Assembly (NCBI RefSeq): GCF_017853185.1
Contig: NZ_JAFMJZ010000003.1
Coordinates: 1 to 61,782, forward strand
Direction of reading: 5' to 3'
DNA from: Mycolicibacterium sp.
GTDB lineage: Bacteria; Actinomycetota; Actinomycetes; Mycobacteriales; Mycobacteriaceae
Length of the DNA: 61,782 nt
Numbering within the stretch: position 1 is the first letter of the stretch; the number at the start of each line of letters is the position of its first letter. Positions 39,477 through 49,346 of this stretch are shown in pieces. A model generated the notes under the pieces. It searched no databases, was not told the origin of the DNA, and worked only from the letters and a program-made list of their open reading frames with translations. Position numbers and translations under genes: made by a program.

Positions 39477-40225
39477 TGCATGACGTGAACTGGTGGCTGA
39501 TGACGCTGTCCTTCCTGATCGGACTTGTCCTCACCCTCGTCCTGATGATCCGCAAGGTCACCCGCGAGGTGCCGGTGACCCACACGGTGTCGGCCGCGGT
39601 CAAGAAGCCCGCTGTCAGCGCCGAAGCCGGCAAGGCCGCGGCCGCCGGAGTGGCCGCCACCGCCGCCAAGCTGACCGCGCCGGCCGAGAAGGTGGCCGAG
39701 AAGGTCGCCGCGAAGGTGGAGAAGGTCGAGAAGGCCGCCGAATCCAAGGTCCAGGCAGCCAAGGTCCAGGCAGCCAAGATTCAGAACGTCCTCGAGCACG
39801 ACCCGTACGGCGAGGGCTCCATCCGGGTGGTTTCCCGGTTCGCCGCACCCGAGGGCTACGTCATCAAGGGCGACAAGGACACCGGCCGGTACTTCACCGT
39901 CGACAGCCCGGAATACGGGGACGTCGAGGCCGAGGTCTGGTTCGCCGACGAGGAGAGCGCCAAGAAGGCGGGCTTCCTGCACTGGGCGACCAAGGCCGTC
40001 TCCATCGACGAGGTTCCCGCCGGCCCGCACGGCAAGGGTTCGGCCAAGGGCGGCGCCGACGGCAGCGGTCCGGCCGGCTGGTTGATCAAGGGCAATGCCG
40101 ACTCGATGCTCTACCACGGTCCGGACAGCCCGGCCTATCAGCAGACCATCGCCGAGGTGTGGTTCTTCGACGAGGCGACCGCCAAGGCGGCCGGTTTCGA
40201 CAAGTGGGACAAGAACTTCAAGTAG
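39476..40225 (+). CDS. arfC: Membrane-anchored protein ArfC
   Basis: A 249-residue ArfC. One N-terminal membrane helix (LMTLSFLIGLVLTLVLMI) is followed by an Ala/Lys-rich coiled-coil segment with a KVQAAK repeat (about residues 60-100) and then two similar domains of about 60 residues (residues 107-165 and 190-249), each with an [IV]KGN/D...MLYH/YF-type turn and an AEVWFADE/FFDE strand. The C-terminal part resembles the LPS-transport-like/ArfC domain duplicated here. Start ATG 39476 rather than the TTG three bases before. Last gene of the operon; a terminator hairpin follows. Confidence 0.88.
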   Translation: MHDVNWWLMTLSFLIGLVLTLVLMIRKVTREVPVTHTVSAAVKKPAVSAEAGKAAAAGVAATAAKLTAPAEKVAEKVAAKVEKVEKAAESKVQAAKVQAAKIQNVLEHDPYGEGSIRVVSRFAAPEGYVIKGDKDTGRYFTVDSPEYGDVEAEVWFADEESAKKAGFLHWATKAVSIDEVPAGPHGKGSAKGGADGSGPAGWLIKGNADSMLYHGPDSPAYQQTIAEVWFFDEATAKAAGFDKWDKNFK

Positions 40226-40239
40226 TCGGCAAGACGGCA

Positions 40240-40269
40240 GGCGCCCGCGTGGATCACCACGCGGGCGCC
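40240..40269. terminator. Terminator between arfC and prrA
   Basis: A perfect 13-bp stem, GGCGCCCGCGTGG (40240-40252) and CCACGCGGGCGCC (40257-40269), loop ATCA, followed by TTTCGTTT on the plus strand. It closes arfABC and may serve the convergent prrA as well. It occupies the place where prrB would be expected. Confidence 0.88.
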
Positions 40270-40285
40270 TTTCGTTTGAAGACTG

Positions 40286-40978
40286 TTACTGCTGGCGCAG
40301 CACGAAGCCGACACCGCGCACGGTGTGCAGCAGCCGTGGGGCGCCGCCGGCTTCGAGCTTGCGGCGCAGGTATCCGATGAACACGTCCACGACGTTGGTG
40401 TCGGCGGCGAAGTCATAACCCCAGACCAGTTCGAGCAACTGCGCCCGGCTCAACACCGCGGTCTTGTGTTCGGCGAGGACCGCGAGGAGATCGAACTCGC
40501 GCTTGGTCAGGTCGACGTCGGCGCCGTTGACCCGGGCCCGCCGGCCGGGGATGTCGACCTCGAGTGGGCCCACCTGAATGGTCTCCGAGGAGAACGTCGC
40601 CACCGAACCTCGGCGGCGCAGCATGGCCTTGACCCGGGCCACCAGTTCGGCGAGAACGAACGGCTTCACCAGGTAGTCGTCGGCGCCTGCCTCCAGACCG
40701 GCCACCCGGTCGTCGACCGAACTACGGGCCGAGAGCACGCAGACCGGCACGTCGTTGTCCATCGCACGAAGGGCGGTCACCACGCTCACGCCGTCGAGCA
40801 CCGGCATGTTGATGTCGAGCACGATGGCGTCAGGGCGGGTCTCGGTCGCGCTGCGCAGCGCCTCGGCACCGTCGACAGCCGTGGAGACCTCGAATCCGGA
40901 GAGTCGCAGGCCACGTTCGAGTGAGGACAGCACGTCGGGGTCGTCGTCGACGACCAGCACGCGCAGCGAAGCGTCCAT
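40286..40978 (-). CDS. prrA: Response regulator PrrA (OmpR family)
   Basis: A 230-residue OmpR-type response regulator with a receiver domain (acidic pocket Asp11-13, phosphoacceptor Asp55 in VLDINMP, conserved Lys in DYLVKPF) and a winged-helix C-terminal domain ([32 protein letters not shown]). It is nearly identical to PrrA of M. tuberculosis, an essential two-component regulator there. ATG 40978 is chosen; an ATG three codons upstream is possible. Unusually, no histidine kinase gene prrB follows; arfC and a terminator are directly downstream. It is divergent from an ABC exporter pair. Confidence 0.95.
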   Translation of the reverse strand: MDASLRVLVVDDDPDVLSSLERGLRLSGFEVSTAVDGAEALRSATETRPDAIVLDINMPVLDGVSVVTALRAMDNDVPVCVLSARSSVDDRVAGLEAGADDYLVKPFVLAELVARVKAMLRRRGSVATFSSETIQVGPLEVDIPGRRARVNGADVDLTKREFDLLAVLAEHKTAVLSRAQLLELVWGYDFAADTNVVDVFIGYLRRKLEAGGAPRLLHTVRGVGFVLRQQ

Positions 40979-41028
40979 GCGGACCATCTTGCCGGATCGG
41001 CGGGTACAGAAGCGGGAGGCGTGGCCGC

Positions 41029-41042
41029 TACGGTGGCCATAG
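41029..41042 (+). promoter_or_regulatory. Putative -10 box of the ABC exporter operon
   Basis: TACGGT at 41029-41034 is eight bases before the ATG at 41043. The 64-bp spacer to prrA is shared by both divergent genes. Confidence 0.45.
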
Positions 41043-42971
41043 ATGAACCCGATGACCATCGCCGCGCCGCCGGCCCGGATCCGAACCGGGTCGGATCTGC
41101 TGCGATTGCTGCCGTACCTGCGGCCCTACCGGGTGCGCTGGATCGCGATGATCACCGTCGCGATGGTCAGTCTGGTGGCGACCGTGGCGATTCCGCTGAT
41201 GACCAAGGCGGTGATCGACGGTCCGGTCCGGCACCGCGACCAGCATGGGCTGTGGGTGCTCGGACTGGCCGCGACGGCGGTGGGTGTCGCCGAGGCCGTG
41301 CTCTGGTTCATCCGCCGGTGGCTGGTGACCCGCGCCACCATGGGGGTCGAGACCGATATCCGCAAGGACATCTACGCCCGGCTGCAGATCCTGCCGATGT
41401 CCTTCCACGGACGCTGGCAGTCCGGACAGCTGTTGTCGCGGATCATGAACGACCTCAGCACGATTCGCCGGCTGTTGTCGTTCGGTCTGGTCTTCCTGCT
41501 GCTCAACCTGCTGCAGATCGTCGTGGTGTCGGGCATCCTGCTGGCGATGTACTGGCCGCTCGGCGTGGTGGTGCTGATCTCGGTGCTGCCGGTCACCGCC
41601 ACCGTCCTGCGCTTCGAACGGGCCTTCACCCGGCTGTCGCGGCGGGCTCAGGATCAGTCCGGCCACGTCGCCACCCACGTCGAGGAATCGGCGTTGGGAC
41701 TGCGGGCGATCAAATCGTTCGGCCGGGAGGAGTACGTGTTCGACCGGTTCGACGAGCAGGCCCGCCAGCTGCATGACACCCAGGTCCGCAAGGTGGCGGT
41801 GTCGGCCAGGTTCTGGACCCTGCTCGAGGTGATCCCCAACCTCACCCTGATCGTGGTGCTGGGGTTGGGTGCCTACGCCGCCGGCCGCGGGCTGGTGACC
41901 TTGGGCACCCTGGTGGCGTTCATCACGATGATGTTGTCGCTGGTCTGGCCGATCGCCTCGTTGGGGTTCCTGCTGTCGATGACCCAGGAGGCGATGACGG
42001 CGGCCAACAGGATCGCCGAGATCTTCGACGCGCCGACCCAGATCGACGACGGGCCCAACCCGGCCTCACCCGGTCCTCGGAGTCGGGGAACCGGACGGCT
42101 GGAACTGCGCGATGTCGGCTTCCGGTTCCCGGACTCCGACGCCTGGGTGCTGCGGGGAGTAACCGTCACGGTCGAACCGGGAGAGACGCTGGCGCTGGTC
42201 GGTGCGACCGGCTCCGGGAAGTCGGTGCTCGCCGAGTTGTTGCCACGACTCCACGACGTCACCGAAGGCCGAATTCTGATCGACGGCAACGATATCCGCG
42301 ATCTGTCGCTGTCCGCCCTGCGCGGCACCGTCGCCGTCGCCTTCGAGGATCCGACGCTGTTCTCGATGTCGGTCTCCGAGAACCTCACCCTGGGGCGGCC
42401 GGTGGATGACCCGGCCGGCGATGAGGAAATCGCCGCCGCGATCGAGGTCGCCGCCGCACAGTTCGTCTACGACCTGCCGTTCGGTCTGGCGACCCGGATC
42501 GGCGAACAGGGGATGAGCCTGTCCGGTGGTCAGCGCCAACGGCTGGCCCTGGCCCGTGCGATCCTGGCCAAACCGCGCATCCTGGTCCTCGACGACACCC
42601 TCTCAGCCCTCGACATCCACACCGAGGCGGCGGTCACGGCGGCGCTGCGGAAGGTGCTGACCGGAGTCACCGGAATCGTTGTGGCGCATCGGGCTTCGAC
42701 GGTGCTGCTGGCCGACAAGGTGGCACTGTTGGACAGGATTGACGGTGCGGCGACGATCACCCACATCGGTACCCATCAGGAACTGCTCGCCGGCGTCCCG
42801 CGCTATCGCTACCTGCTGGCTGCCGACGACGAACTCGACGACGGGTGCGAGCCGCAACCGGTGTGGGAGGTCGCCGATGCCCGCCGTGAACTCGACCAGG
42901 GTTACCAGGAGGCCCGCGCGCTGCGCCGCCGGCCGGACGGCTACCTCTCGTCGGAAGCGGGTAGCCGGTGA
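41043..42971 (+). CDS. ABC exporter subunit with degenerate ATPase site
   Basis: A 642-residue half-transporter with six N-terminal membrane helices and a C-terminal nucleotide-binding domain, resembling Rv1273c. Walker A is GATGSGKS near residue 390 and the signature is LSGGQRQR near 493. Walker B reads [12 protein letters not shown]: the catalytic glutamate is replaced by aspartate. This identifies the degenerate half of a heterodimeric exporter. The next gene starts four bases before its stop (GTGA overlap) and encodes the canonical half. Export of a lipid or drug is inferred from the family. Confidence 0.92.
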   Translation: MNPMTIAAPPARIRTGSDLLRLLPYLRPYRVRWIAMITVAMVSLVATVAIPLMTKAVIDGPVRHRDQHGLWVLGLAATAVGVAEAVLWFIRRWLVTRATMGVETDIRKDIYARLQILPMSFHGRWQSGQLLSRIMNDLSTIRRLLSFGLVFLLLNLLQIVVVSGILLAMYWPLGVVVLISVLPVTATVLRFERAFTRLSRRAQDQSGHVATHVEESALGLRAIKSFGREEYVFDRFDEQARQLHDTQVRKVAVSARFWTLLEVIPNLTLIVVLGLGAYAAGRGLVTLGTLVAFITMMLSLVWPIASLGFLLSMTQEAMTAANRIAEIFDAPTQIDDGPNPASPGPRSRGTGRLELRDVGFRFPDSDAWVLRGVTVTVEPGETLALVGATGSGKSVLAELLPRLHDVTEGRILIDGNDIRDLSLSALRGTVAVAFEDPTLFSMSVSENLTLGRPVDDPAGDEEIAAAIEVAAAQFVYDLPFGLATRIGEQGMSLSGGQRQRLALARAILAKPRILVLDDTLSALDIHTEAAVTAALRKVLTGVTGIVVAHRASTVLLADKVALLDRIDGAATITHIGTHQELLAGVPRYRYLLAADDELDDGCEPQPVWEVADARRELDQGYQEARALRRRPDGYLSSEAGSR

Positions 42972-44779
42972 GTCAGTGGCGGGGCCGGCTCGGTGAACAG
43001 GCCGACGGCGAACAGACAGACGAGGTGGGCCGGCGCCGGGTCCAGGCCCGGGCACTGCTGGGGTCGTTGCTGCGCCCGTATCGCACGGCGATGCTGGTTC
43101 TGGCAGCGGTGGTCATTCTGGAAAACGTTGCGCGGCTTTCTGTTCCGCTTCTGGTGCAGCGCGGCATCGACCATGCCATCCCGCCGTTGCTGGCCGGTGG
43201 ATCGGCGGGCGAACTCGTGGCCGTCGTCGCCACCCTGTGCGCGGTGGTGGCGGTCCAGGCCGTCAGCCGGATGTTCTTTCTGAACCGGTCCGGGAGGATC
43301 GGGCAGGGGATGCTCCTGGAGTTGCGCCGCCGGGTCTTCCGGCACTTCATGCGACTCGACGTCGCCTTCCATGACCGCTTCACCTCCGGGCGGGTGGTCA
43401 GCCGCTCCACCAACGACGTCGAGACGATTCAGGAAATGCTGGAGACCGGCTTCGACAGCCTGGTGACGGCATTCCTGACGTTGTTCGGCACCGCGATCCT
43501 GTTGGTGTTCCTGGACTTTCGGCTCGGCCTGATGTGCCTGGCGGCCTTCCCGATCCTCGTCGCACTGGTGTGGTGGTTCGCGGGCGAGTCGGCCAGGACC
43601 TACTCCCGGGTCCGGGAGAGCGCGGCACTGGTGATCGTCCAGTTCGTCGAGACCATGACCGGAATCAAGGCGGTGCAGGCCTATCGCCGCCAACCGCGCA
43701 ATCAGCAGATCTTCGACGAGGTCGCCGACGTCTACCGCGCCGACAACGAGCGGTCCTTCCAACTGCTGGCCGTCTTCATGCCGGCGGTGAAGCTGGTCGG
43801 CAACCTCACCACCGGGGTGGTGCTGCTCTACGGCGGCTACCGGGTGCTGCACGGTGAGATGACGATCGGCACCCTGGTGGCCTTCCTGCTGTACCTGCGG
43901 ATGTTCTTCGAGCCCATGCAGGAGATCTCGCAGTTCTTCAACACTTTCCAGTCGGCGTCCTCGGCGCTGGAGAAGATCGCCGGCGTGCTGGCCACTGAGC
44001 CGGCCGTCGCGGATCCGGTAGACCCGGTCCGCCCCGATGCCGTGGCCGGCGAAATCGACCTTCGCGGTGTGCATTTCGGGTATGCGACCGATCAGCCGGT
44101 GTTGTCCGGGATGTCGCTGTCGGTGCCGGCGGGGCAGACCGTCGCACTGGTCGGCACCACCGGAGCGGGCAAGACCACCATCGCCAAGCTGATCGCCCGC
44201 TTCTACGATCCGCAATCCGGTTCGGTCACGCTGGATTCGGTCGACCTGCGCAGCTTCGCCCAGGATGACCTGCGCCGCCACGTGGTGATGGTGACCCAGG
44301 AGAACTTCCTGTTCTCCGGCACCGTCGCCGACAACATCCGATTCGGCCGACCGGAGGCCACCGACGGACAGATCCGTGCGGCTGCGGTGGCGGTGGGCGC
44401 TGATGAGTTCATTTCGGCGCTGCCGGAGGGGTACGACACCGACGTCGCCAAGCGGGGCGGGCGGCTGAGCGCCGGCCAGCGCCAGCTCGTCGCGTTCGCC
44501 CGGGCGTTCCTGGCCGATCCGGCCGTGCTGATCCTCGACGAGGCCACCTCGTCACTGGACATCCCCAGTGAACGGCTGGTGCAGCGTGCGCTGCGCACCG
44601 TGCTGGCCGGCCGCACCGCGCTGATCATCGCCCACCGGCTCTCCACGGTGGAGATCGCCGACCGGGTCATCGTGCTCGAGCACGGCCGGATCATCGAGGA
44701 CGGCGTGCCCGGCGCGCTGATCGGAGCCGGCGGTCGCTACGCGGATCTGCATCAGGCCTGGATCGACTCGCTGGCCTGA
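42968..44779 (+). CDS. ABC exporter subunit with canonical ATPase site
   Basis: A 603-residue half-transporter, the partner of the preceding gene (Rv1272c-like). Six membrane helices precede the nucleotide-binding domain with Walker A GTTGAGKTT near residue 395, signature LSAGQRQ and a complete Walker B VLILDEATSSLD with the catalytic glutamate, and the H-loop IAHRLSTV. The GTG start overlaps the previous stop by four bases, ensuring equal expression. The pair should form one heterodimer with one consensus ATP site. Confidence 0.92.
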   Translation: MSQWRGRLGEQADGEQTDEVGRRRVQARALLGSLLRPYRTAMLVLAAVVILENVARLSVPLLVQRGIDHAIPPLLAGGSAGELVAVVATLCAVVAVQAVSRMFFLNRSGRIGQGMLLELRRRVFRHFMRLDVAFHDRFTSGRVVSRSTNDVETIQEMLETGFDSLVTAFLTLFGTAILLVFLDFRLGLMCLAAFPILVALVWWFAGESARTYSRVRESAALVIVQFVETMTGIKAVQAYRRQPRNQQIFDEVADVYRADNERSFQLLAVFMPAVKLVGNLTTGVVLLYGGYRVLHGEMTIGTLVAFLLYLRMFFEPMQEISQFFNTFQSASSALEKIAGVLATEPAVADPVDPVRPDAVAGEIDLRGVHFGYATDQPVLSGMSLSVPAGQTVALVGTTGAGKTTIAKLIARFYDPQSGSVTLDSVDLRSFAQDDLRRHVVMVTQENFLFSGTVADNIRFGRPEATDGQIRAAAVAVGADEFISALPEGYDTDVAKRGGRLSAGQRQLVAFARAFLADPAVLILDEATSSLDIPSERLVQRALRTVLAGRTALIIAHRLSTVEIADRVIVLEHGRIIEDGVPGALIGAGGRYADLHQAWIDSLA

Positions 44780-44790
44780 CGCGCGCTTGC

Positions 44791-44802
44791 TAAAATTCCC
44801 CC
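44791..44802 (+). promoter_or_regulatory. -10 box of a leaderless transcript
   Basis: TAAAAT at 44791-44796, six bases before the ATG at 44803; one of the strongest -10 matches in the window. Confidence 0.55.
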
Positions 44803-45819
44803 ATGGGGGAGAAGTTTCGGAAATTGTTGCAGTGTAATGCTGTTTTGATCGCCGCGGCCATGGCCGCACAGGTCTTCGCTGGAGTGGCATCGGCGAATAC
44901 CGTGTTGTGGGTGCAGGGCGCCAACCGCGGTGAGATTCCGCTTGCAGAGGTCATGAAGCGGGTGCCGCCCGGGTACACCCTGCAGCAGATCGACTATCCG
45001 CACGGACTGTGGCCGTGGACGGGACTGTTCAGCGCCACCGGAGCGGTGTCGATCGAGGCCGGGGTCTCTGCCCTGGACGTGGCGATCCGGGAAACCCTGG
45101 CGACGGATCCGGGCCAGGTTCTGGTGATCGGTGAGTCGTTGGGTTCGTTGGTGGTCGATCAGGAACTTCGTAACCTGGCCACCGAGCCCAAGCTTGATCG
45201 GCTGAGCTTCGAGGCGATCGCCGATCCCGGCCGCCCGGGCGGCCTGATCTCCTACATCCCGTACGGACTGCCCGTCGCACTGACTCTGTTCACCATCTCG
45301 CAACCGGTTCCGGTGACCCCGTACGACGTCAAGGTGATCAAGCTGGATTACGACGGAATCTCCAGCTGGCCGGACCGGCCGTGGCACCTGCTCGCCGGCC
45401 TCAACGCCATGGTGGGCGGCTTCGTCTACCACGGCACCGACCACTACGGGAACGCGGCGCAGGAGATCATCAACGGCACTTTCCCGGCCCGGGACATCAC
45501 CGTCGAGGTGAACTCGATGGGCGGGATCACCACCACCTACGCCGCCGAACAGAACCCGGCGCTGACACACCTTCTCGAGCCGATCCTGCCGCAATCGGTT
45601 GCCTTTCTGAATAAGTACCTCACCCCGATCATCAATCTCGGCTACTCGCAGTTCACCCCGGACGCCGGGCCCCACCTGGCACCGGGAGGGGCTCTGGTGA
45701 ACAAGAACGGCGATCCGGTGTGCGGCCGCAAGGCGCTGGGATCCGGGGACGCGAGTAGGCGCGCTGTGGCGGCAACCCGGGTATCGGCGCGCGAATCGAG
45801 GCGTGCAGCGCCTCGCTGA
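44803..45819 (+). CDS. Secreted PE-PPE-domain serine hydrolase (no PE/PPE domain)
   Basis: A 338-residue protein with a signal peptide (MGEKFRKLLQ basic start, hydrophobic run, cleavage near ASA at residue 31) and an alpha/beta-hydrolase domain of the PE-PPE family. The nucleophile motif is GESLGS near residue 107. These domains act on acyl esters and are usually fused to PE or PPE domains, which are absent here. The last 40 residues (after VCGRKALGSGDASRR) are basic and low-complexity and may be a tail acquired by read-through. Leaderless promoter; divergent in style from the ABC genes but independently transcribed. Confidence 0.82.
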   Translation: MGEKFRKLLQCNAVLIAAAMAAQVFAGVASANTVLWVQGANRGEIPLAEVMKRVPPGYTLQQIDYPHGLWPWTGLFSATGAVSIEAGVSALDVAIRETLATDPGQVLVIGESLGSLVVDQELRNLATEPKLDRLSFEAIADPGRPGGLISYIPYGLPVALTLFTISQPVPVTPYDVKVIKLDYDGISSWPDRPWHLLAGLNAMVGGFVYHGTDHYGNAAQEIINGTFPARDITVEVNSMGGITTTYAAEQNPALTHLLEPILPQSVAFLNKYLTPIINLGYSQFTPDAGPHLAPGGALVNKNGDPVCGRKALGSGDASRRAVAATRVSARESRRAAPR

Positions 45820-45923
45820 CCGGCCGGACCGCAAACGGGCCGAACTGGACCGGCGGGTCGCGCGGCACCTCGCCACCGGCGCCACGGCAAGGGTCGCGGC
45901 CAGGGTGGCCGGCTCCCCATCAG

Positions 45924-45936
45924 TAGGCTTTGGCCC
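45924..45936 (+). promoter_or_regulatory. Putative -10 box of echA6 operon
   Basis: TAGGCT at 45924-45929 lies seven bases before the echA6 ATG at 45937; no Shine-Dalgarno. The spacer 45820-45923 shows no other feature. Confidence 0.5.
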
Positions 45937-46668
45937 ATGATCGGGATCGAACGTGCCGGTGGCGTGACCACCATCGTGTTGCAGCGGCCGGAGCGGCGCA
46001 ACGCGCTCAACACCGAACTCGTCGACGCGACCCGGGAGGCGGTGGAGAAGGCCGCCGCCGACGATGTGCGCGCCATCGTGCTGACCGGTGCGGGCACCGT
46101 CTTCTGCGCCGGGGCCGATCTGTCCGGCGACGTGTTCGCCGCCGACTTCCCGGAGAAGGCGATCGCGCTGAACAAGGCCATCGACGCCGTGCCCGTCCCG
46201 GTGATCGCCGCCATCAACGGCCCGGCGATCGGCGCCGGCGTGCAACTGGCCATGGTCTGCGACCTGCGAGTGGTGGACCCGCAGGCCTACTTCCAGTTCC
46301 CTATCGCCAGATACGGACTGGCACTGGACAATTGGAGTATTCGTCGGCTGTCGTCACTCGCCGGTTACGGACGGGCCCGCGGAATGCTGCTGGCCGCCGA
46401 GAAGCTGGACGCCCAGACAGCGCTACAGACCGGAATGGCGAACCGGCTCGGCACCCTGGCCGACGCACAGGACTGGGCCGCCGAGATCGCCGGACTGGCG
46501 CCGCTGTCGGTGCGGCACTCCAAGCGGGTGCTCAACGACGACGGCGCCTATGAGGACCAGGGCGAACTCCACAAGGAGTGGTTCGACCAGGCCTGGGGAA
46601 GCCAGGACGTGATCGAGGCCCAGGTCGCCCGGGTGCAGAAACGCACTCCGAGGTTCCAGGGGGCCTGA
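45937..46668 (+). CDS. echA6: EchA6, enoyl-CoA hydratase-fold fatty-acyl-CoA chaperone
   Basis: A 243-residue crotonase-fold protein corresponding to Rv0905. The oxyanion-hole segments CAGADLSG and [15 protein letters not shown] are present, but the segment where hydratases carry catalytic glutamates reads [14 protein letters not shown], without them. EchA6 of M. tuberculosis is known to lack hydratase activity, to bind fatty-acyl-CoA and to work with MmpL3 in mycolic-acid synthesis. It heads a four-gene operon with a metallo-hydrolase, a serine hydrolase and ctpE, each overlapping or nearly abutting. Confidence 0.9.
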   Translation: MIGIERAGGVTTIVLQRPERRNALNTELVDATREAVEKAAADDVRAIVLTGAGTVFCAGADLSGDVFAADFPEKAIALNKAIDAVPVPVIAAINGPAIGAGVQLAMVCDLRVVDPQAYFQFPIARYGLALDNWSIRRLSSLAGYGRARGMLLAAEKLDAQTALQTGMANRLGTLADAQDWAAEIAGLAPLSVRHSKRVLNDDGAYEDQGELHKEWFDQAWGSQDVIEAQVARVQKRTPRFQGA

Positions 46669-46671
46669 GGC

Positions 46672-47787
46672 GTGCCCGGGCTCTCCGCGATTCGGCTGGC
46701 TGCCGGCACCGCGAGTCTGGCCGCCGGTGGATGGGCACTGCGAGCGCTGCGTGAGACGCCGGCCGCACTGGGGGCCGGAGCGGCCGCCATCCGCGCCGCG
46801 GCCGAGGGTTCGCCGCACTACCGCGGCGGGGTGTTCCACAACCTGGAACCCGCCTCGGCGGTCCGCCTCGACACCGAGGAGAACCGACTGGTGCTGTTCG
46901 ACCTGTTCTCCAGTGGCTCGGTCAGCCGGCCGGCCGCGCCCGTCCCGTTGGCAGATTCGGCGTCGTCCGCCCGGTCCGACGCGCTCGCGGTCACCTGGCT
47001 CGGCCACGCGACCGCACTGGTGGAGATCGACGGGTACCGGGTGCTGACCGATCCGGTGTGGGGGCAACGATGCTCGCCGTCGCGGACGGTCGGACCGCAA
47101 CGGCTGCATCCGGCGCCTCTTGCGCTGGCGGACCTTCCCGAGCTGGACGCCGTGGTGATCAGCCATGACCACTACGACCATCTGGACATGGGCACGGTGC
47201 GGGCGCTGGCCCGCACCCAGCACGCGCCGTTCGTGGTCCCACTCGGGGTCGGCGCCCATCTGCGCGAGTGGGGCGTCGCCCCGGACCGCATCATCGAACT
47301 GGACTGGCAACAGACTGCGACCATCGGTGAGCTGAGACTGGTGTGCACTCCGGCCCGGCATTTCTCCGGCCGGTTCCTGTCCCGCAACAACACGCTGTGG
47401 GCATCCTGGGCGATCCTCGGGCGTGAGCACCGAGCCTTCTTCGGCGGTGACACCGGTTATGCCCGCAGTTTCGCCGAAACCGGTTCACAACACGGGCCTT
47501 TCGACCTGACGCTGCTGCCGATCGGCGCATACAACAAGTCCTGGCCGGACATCCACATGAACCCCGAAGAGGCCGTCGCCGTTCACCGTGACCTGAACGG
47601 GGAGGCCGGAGTCATGGTGCCGATTCACTGGGCGACGTTCCGGCTCGCCCCGCATCCCTGGGCGGAACCGGCCGAACGCTTGCTGGTCGCCGCGGCCGAG
47701 GCCGGAGTGCAGGTGGCGATCCCCAGGCCCGGTGGCCTGGTGGTCCCCGCCGATCTCGCCGAACACGAGGCGTGGTGGCGGTTGTGA
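46672..47787 (+). CDS. MBL-fold metallohydrolase, NAPE-PLD-like (Rv0906)
   Basis: A 371-residue metallo-beta-lactamase-fold enzyme of the NAPE-PLD/UlaG-like group. Metal ligands appear in TWLGHATALVEIDG, in the core motif SHDHYDHLD and in FFGGDTGYARS, with a final histidine in MVPIHWATF. Family members cleave phosphodiester or N-acyl phospholipids. The start is GTG 46672, three bases after echA6. The first 45 residues are Ala-rich and could include a membrane-associated helix. Overlaps the next gene by four bases. Confidence 0.87.
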   Translation: MPGLSAIRLAAGTASLAAGGWALRALRETPAALGAGAAAIRAAAEGSPHYRGGVFHNLEPASAVRLDTEENRLVLFDLFSSGSVSRPAAPVPLADSASSARSDALAVTWLGHATALVEIDGYRVLTDPVWGQRCSPSRTVGPQRLHPAPLALADLPELDAVVISHDHYDHLDMGTVRALARTQHAPFVVPLGVGAHLREWGVAPDRIIELDWQQTATIGELRLVCTPARHFSGRFLSRNNTLWASWAILGREHRAFFGGDTGYARSFAETGSQHGPFDLTLLPIGAYNKSWPDIHMNPEEAVAVHRDLNGEAGVMVPIHWATFRLAPHPWAEPAERLLVAAAEAGVQVAIPRPGGLVVPADLAEHEAWWRL

Positions 47788-49346
47788 GACGCCTGCGACG
47801 TGCCGCGGGCGTCGTGGTCGCCCTTGCGCTCACCGCGTGCGGCGCCCCCACCCAACAGAGCGACCCCGCGCTGTCCAGCGCGCCGCCGCAACTGATTCCG
47901 GCGATGCCGTTGCCGGCCGACGCGGTGGGCAAGGCGGTGGCCCGGCTCGACGGACTTGCCGCTGATCTGATGAGCTCGTCCGGCATCCCCGGGATGGCCG
48001 TCGCCGTTGTGCACGGCGGAAAGACGATCTACGCCAAGGGATTCGGGGTTCGCGACACCCGAACAGGGGAGAAAGTCGACGCCGACACCGTCTTCCAACT
48101 TGCCTCACTGTCCAAGCCGGTGGCCGCCACCGTGGTGGCGCATCAGGTGGGTGCCGGTTCGATCGGTTGGGACACCCCGGTGACCGGCAAGCTGCCGTGG
48201 TTCGCCTTGTCCGACCCGGCGGTAACCCGGATGCTCACCGTCGGCGACCTGTTCGCGCACCGCTCCGGCCTGCCCGACCATGCCGGCGACCTCCTCGAGG
48301 ATCTGGGCTACGACCGGCGCACCGTCCTGGAACGGATGCGGCTGTTGCCGCTGGCGCCGTTCCGGGATTCCTACGCCTACACCAACTTCGGGGTGACCGC
48401 CGCCGCGGAGGCGGTCGCGACGGCGGCCGGAAAGCCGTGGGAGGACCTCAGCGATGCGGTGCTCTACCAACCACTGGGCATGGCCTCGACGAGCTCGCGG
48501 TTCGCCGACTACCAGTCCCGCGCGGACAAGGCGGTCGGGCACGTCCGCGTCGACGGTTCGTATCAGCCGCGCTATACCCGAGATCCGGATCAGCAGTCAC
48601 CGGCCGGCGGGGTCAGTTCCTCAGTCAACGACATGACGCACTGGCTGACGATGATGCTCGCCGACGGCAGCTACAACGGCGCCGCCGTCGTGGACCCGAA
48701 GGCGCTGCTGCCGGCGCTCACCCCGCAGGCGGTGTCCACCCCGCCGGCCGAACCGGCGATGCGGACCGGCTTCTACGGATACGGCTTCAACATCAACACC
48801 TCGCCGGCCGGCCGGGTCCGATTCAGTCACTCCGGCGCCTTCGACCTCGGCGCCGCAACGAATCTGGTGATCATCCCGGACGCCGACGTGGCGATCGTCG
48901 CGCTCACCAACGCCGCGCCGATCGGCGTGCCCGAGACCCTGACCGCCGAGTTCGCCGATCTCGTCGAGTTCGGCGAGATCCGCCAGGACTGGCGCACGTT
49001 GTACGCAGACGCCTTCGCCGGTATCGACAAGCCGATCGGGACACTGGCCGGAAGCCCGCCGCCCGGCAATCCCGCTCCGGCCCGGCCGCTTTCGTCGTAT
49101 GCCGGCAACTACGCCAATGACTACTGGGGCCCCGCGACGGTGGCCGAGGCCGACGGGAGACTCGACCTCACGGTTGGTCGCCGGCCGCACACCTACCAGT
49201 TGACGCACTGGGACGGCGACGTGTTCACGTTTTCGCTCGAGGGCGAGAATGCGCCGTCCGGAAGCGTTTCCAAGGCTGCGTTCGACGGCGACAGGCTGAC
49301 CTTGGAAGTCCTCGACGACGACAAGATGGGAACCTTCACCAGATGA
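47784..49346 (+). CDS. Beta-lactamase-family serine hydrolase, lipoprotein (Rv0907)
   Basis: A 520-residue class-C beta-lactamase/DD-peptidase-fold hydrolase. The N-terminus ([19 protein letters not shown]) is a lipoprotein signal with lipobox LTAC, so it is exported and lipid-anchored. Active-site motifs are SLSK (S-x-x-K), YTN (Y-x-N) and HSG near residue 350. The C-terminal 100 residues form an extra domain typical of esterase-like members. Start GTG 47784 overlaps the preceding stop (GTGA). Penicillin-binding or esterase activity is likely; the substrate is unknown. Confidence 0.88.
   Translation: MRRLRRAAGVVVALALTACGAPTQQSDPALSSAPPQLIPAMPLPADAVGKAVARLDGLAADLMSSSGIPGMAVAVVHGGKTIYAKGFGVRDTRTGEKVDADTVFQLASLSKPVAATVVAHQVGAGSIGWDTPVTGKLPWFALSDPAVTRMLTVGDLFAHRSGLPDHAGDLLEDLGYDRRTVLERMRLLPLAPFRDSYAYTNFGVTAAAEAVATAAGKPWEDLSDAVLYQPLGMASTSSRFADYQSRADKAVGHVRVDGSYQPRYTRDPDQQSPAGGVSSSVNDMTHWLTMMLADGSYNGAAVVDPKALLPALTPQAVSTPPAEPAMRTGFYGYGFNINTSPAGRVRFSHSGAFDLGAATNLVIIPDADVAIVALTNAAPIGVPETLTAEFADLVEFGEIRQDWRTLYADAFAGIDKPIGTLAGSPPPGNPAPARPLSSYAGNYANDYWGPATVAEADGRLDLTVGRRPHTYQLTHWDGDVFTFSLEGENAPSGSVSKAAFDGDRLTLEVLDDDKMGTFTR

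Noticed and set aside
40226..40285. Remnant of prrB between arfC and prrA
   Set aside because: Only a 13-bp terminator hairpin and short flanks fit in the 60 bp; no kinase-derived sequence can be seen.
45820..45936. Additional gene between the PE-PPE hydrolase and echA6
   Set aside because: Only about 117 bp, no start with ribosome binding site; frames here are shadows.
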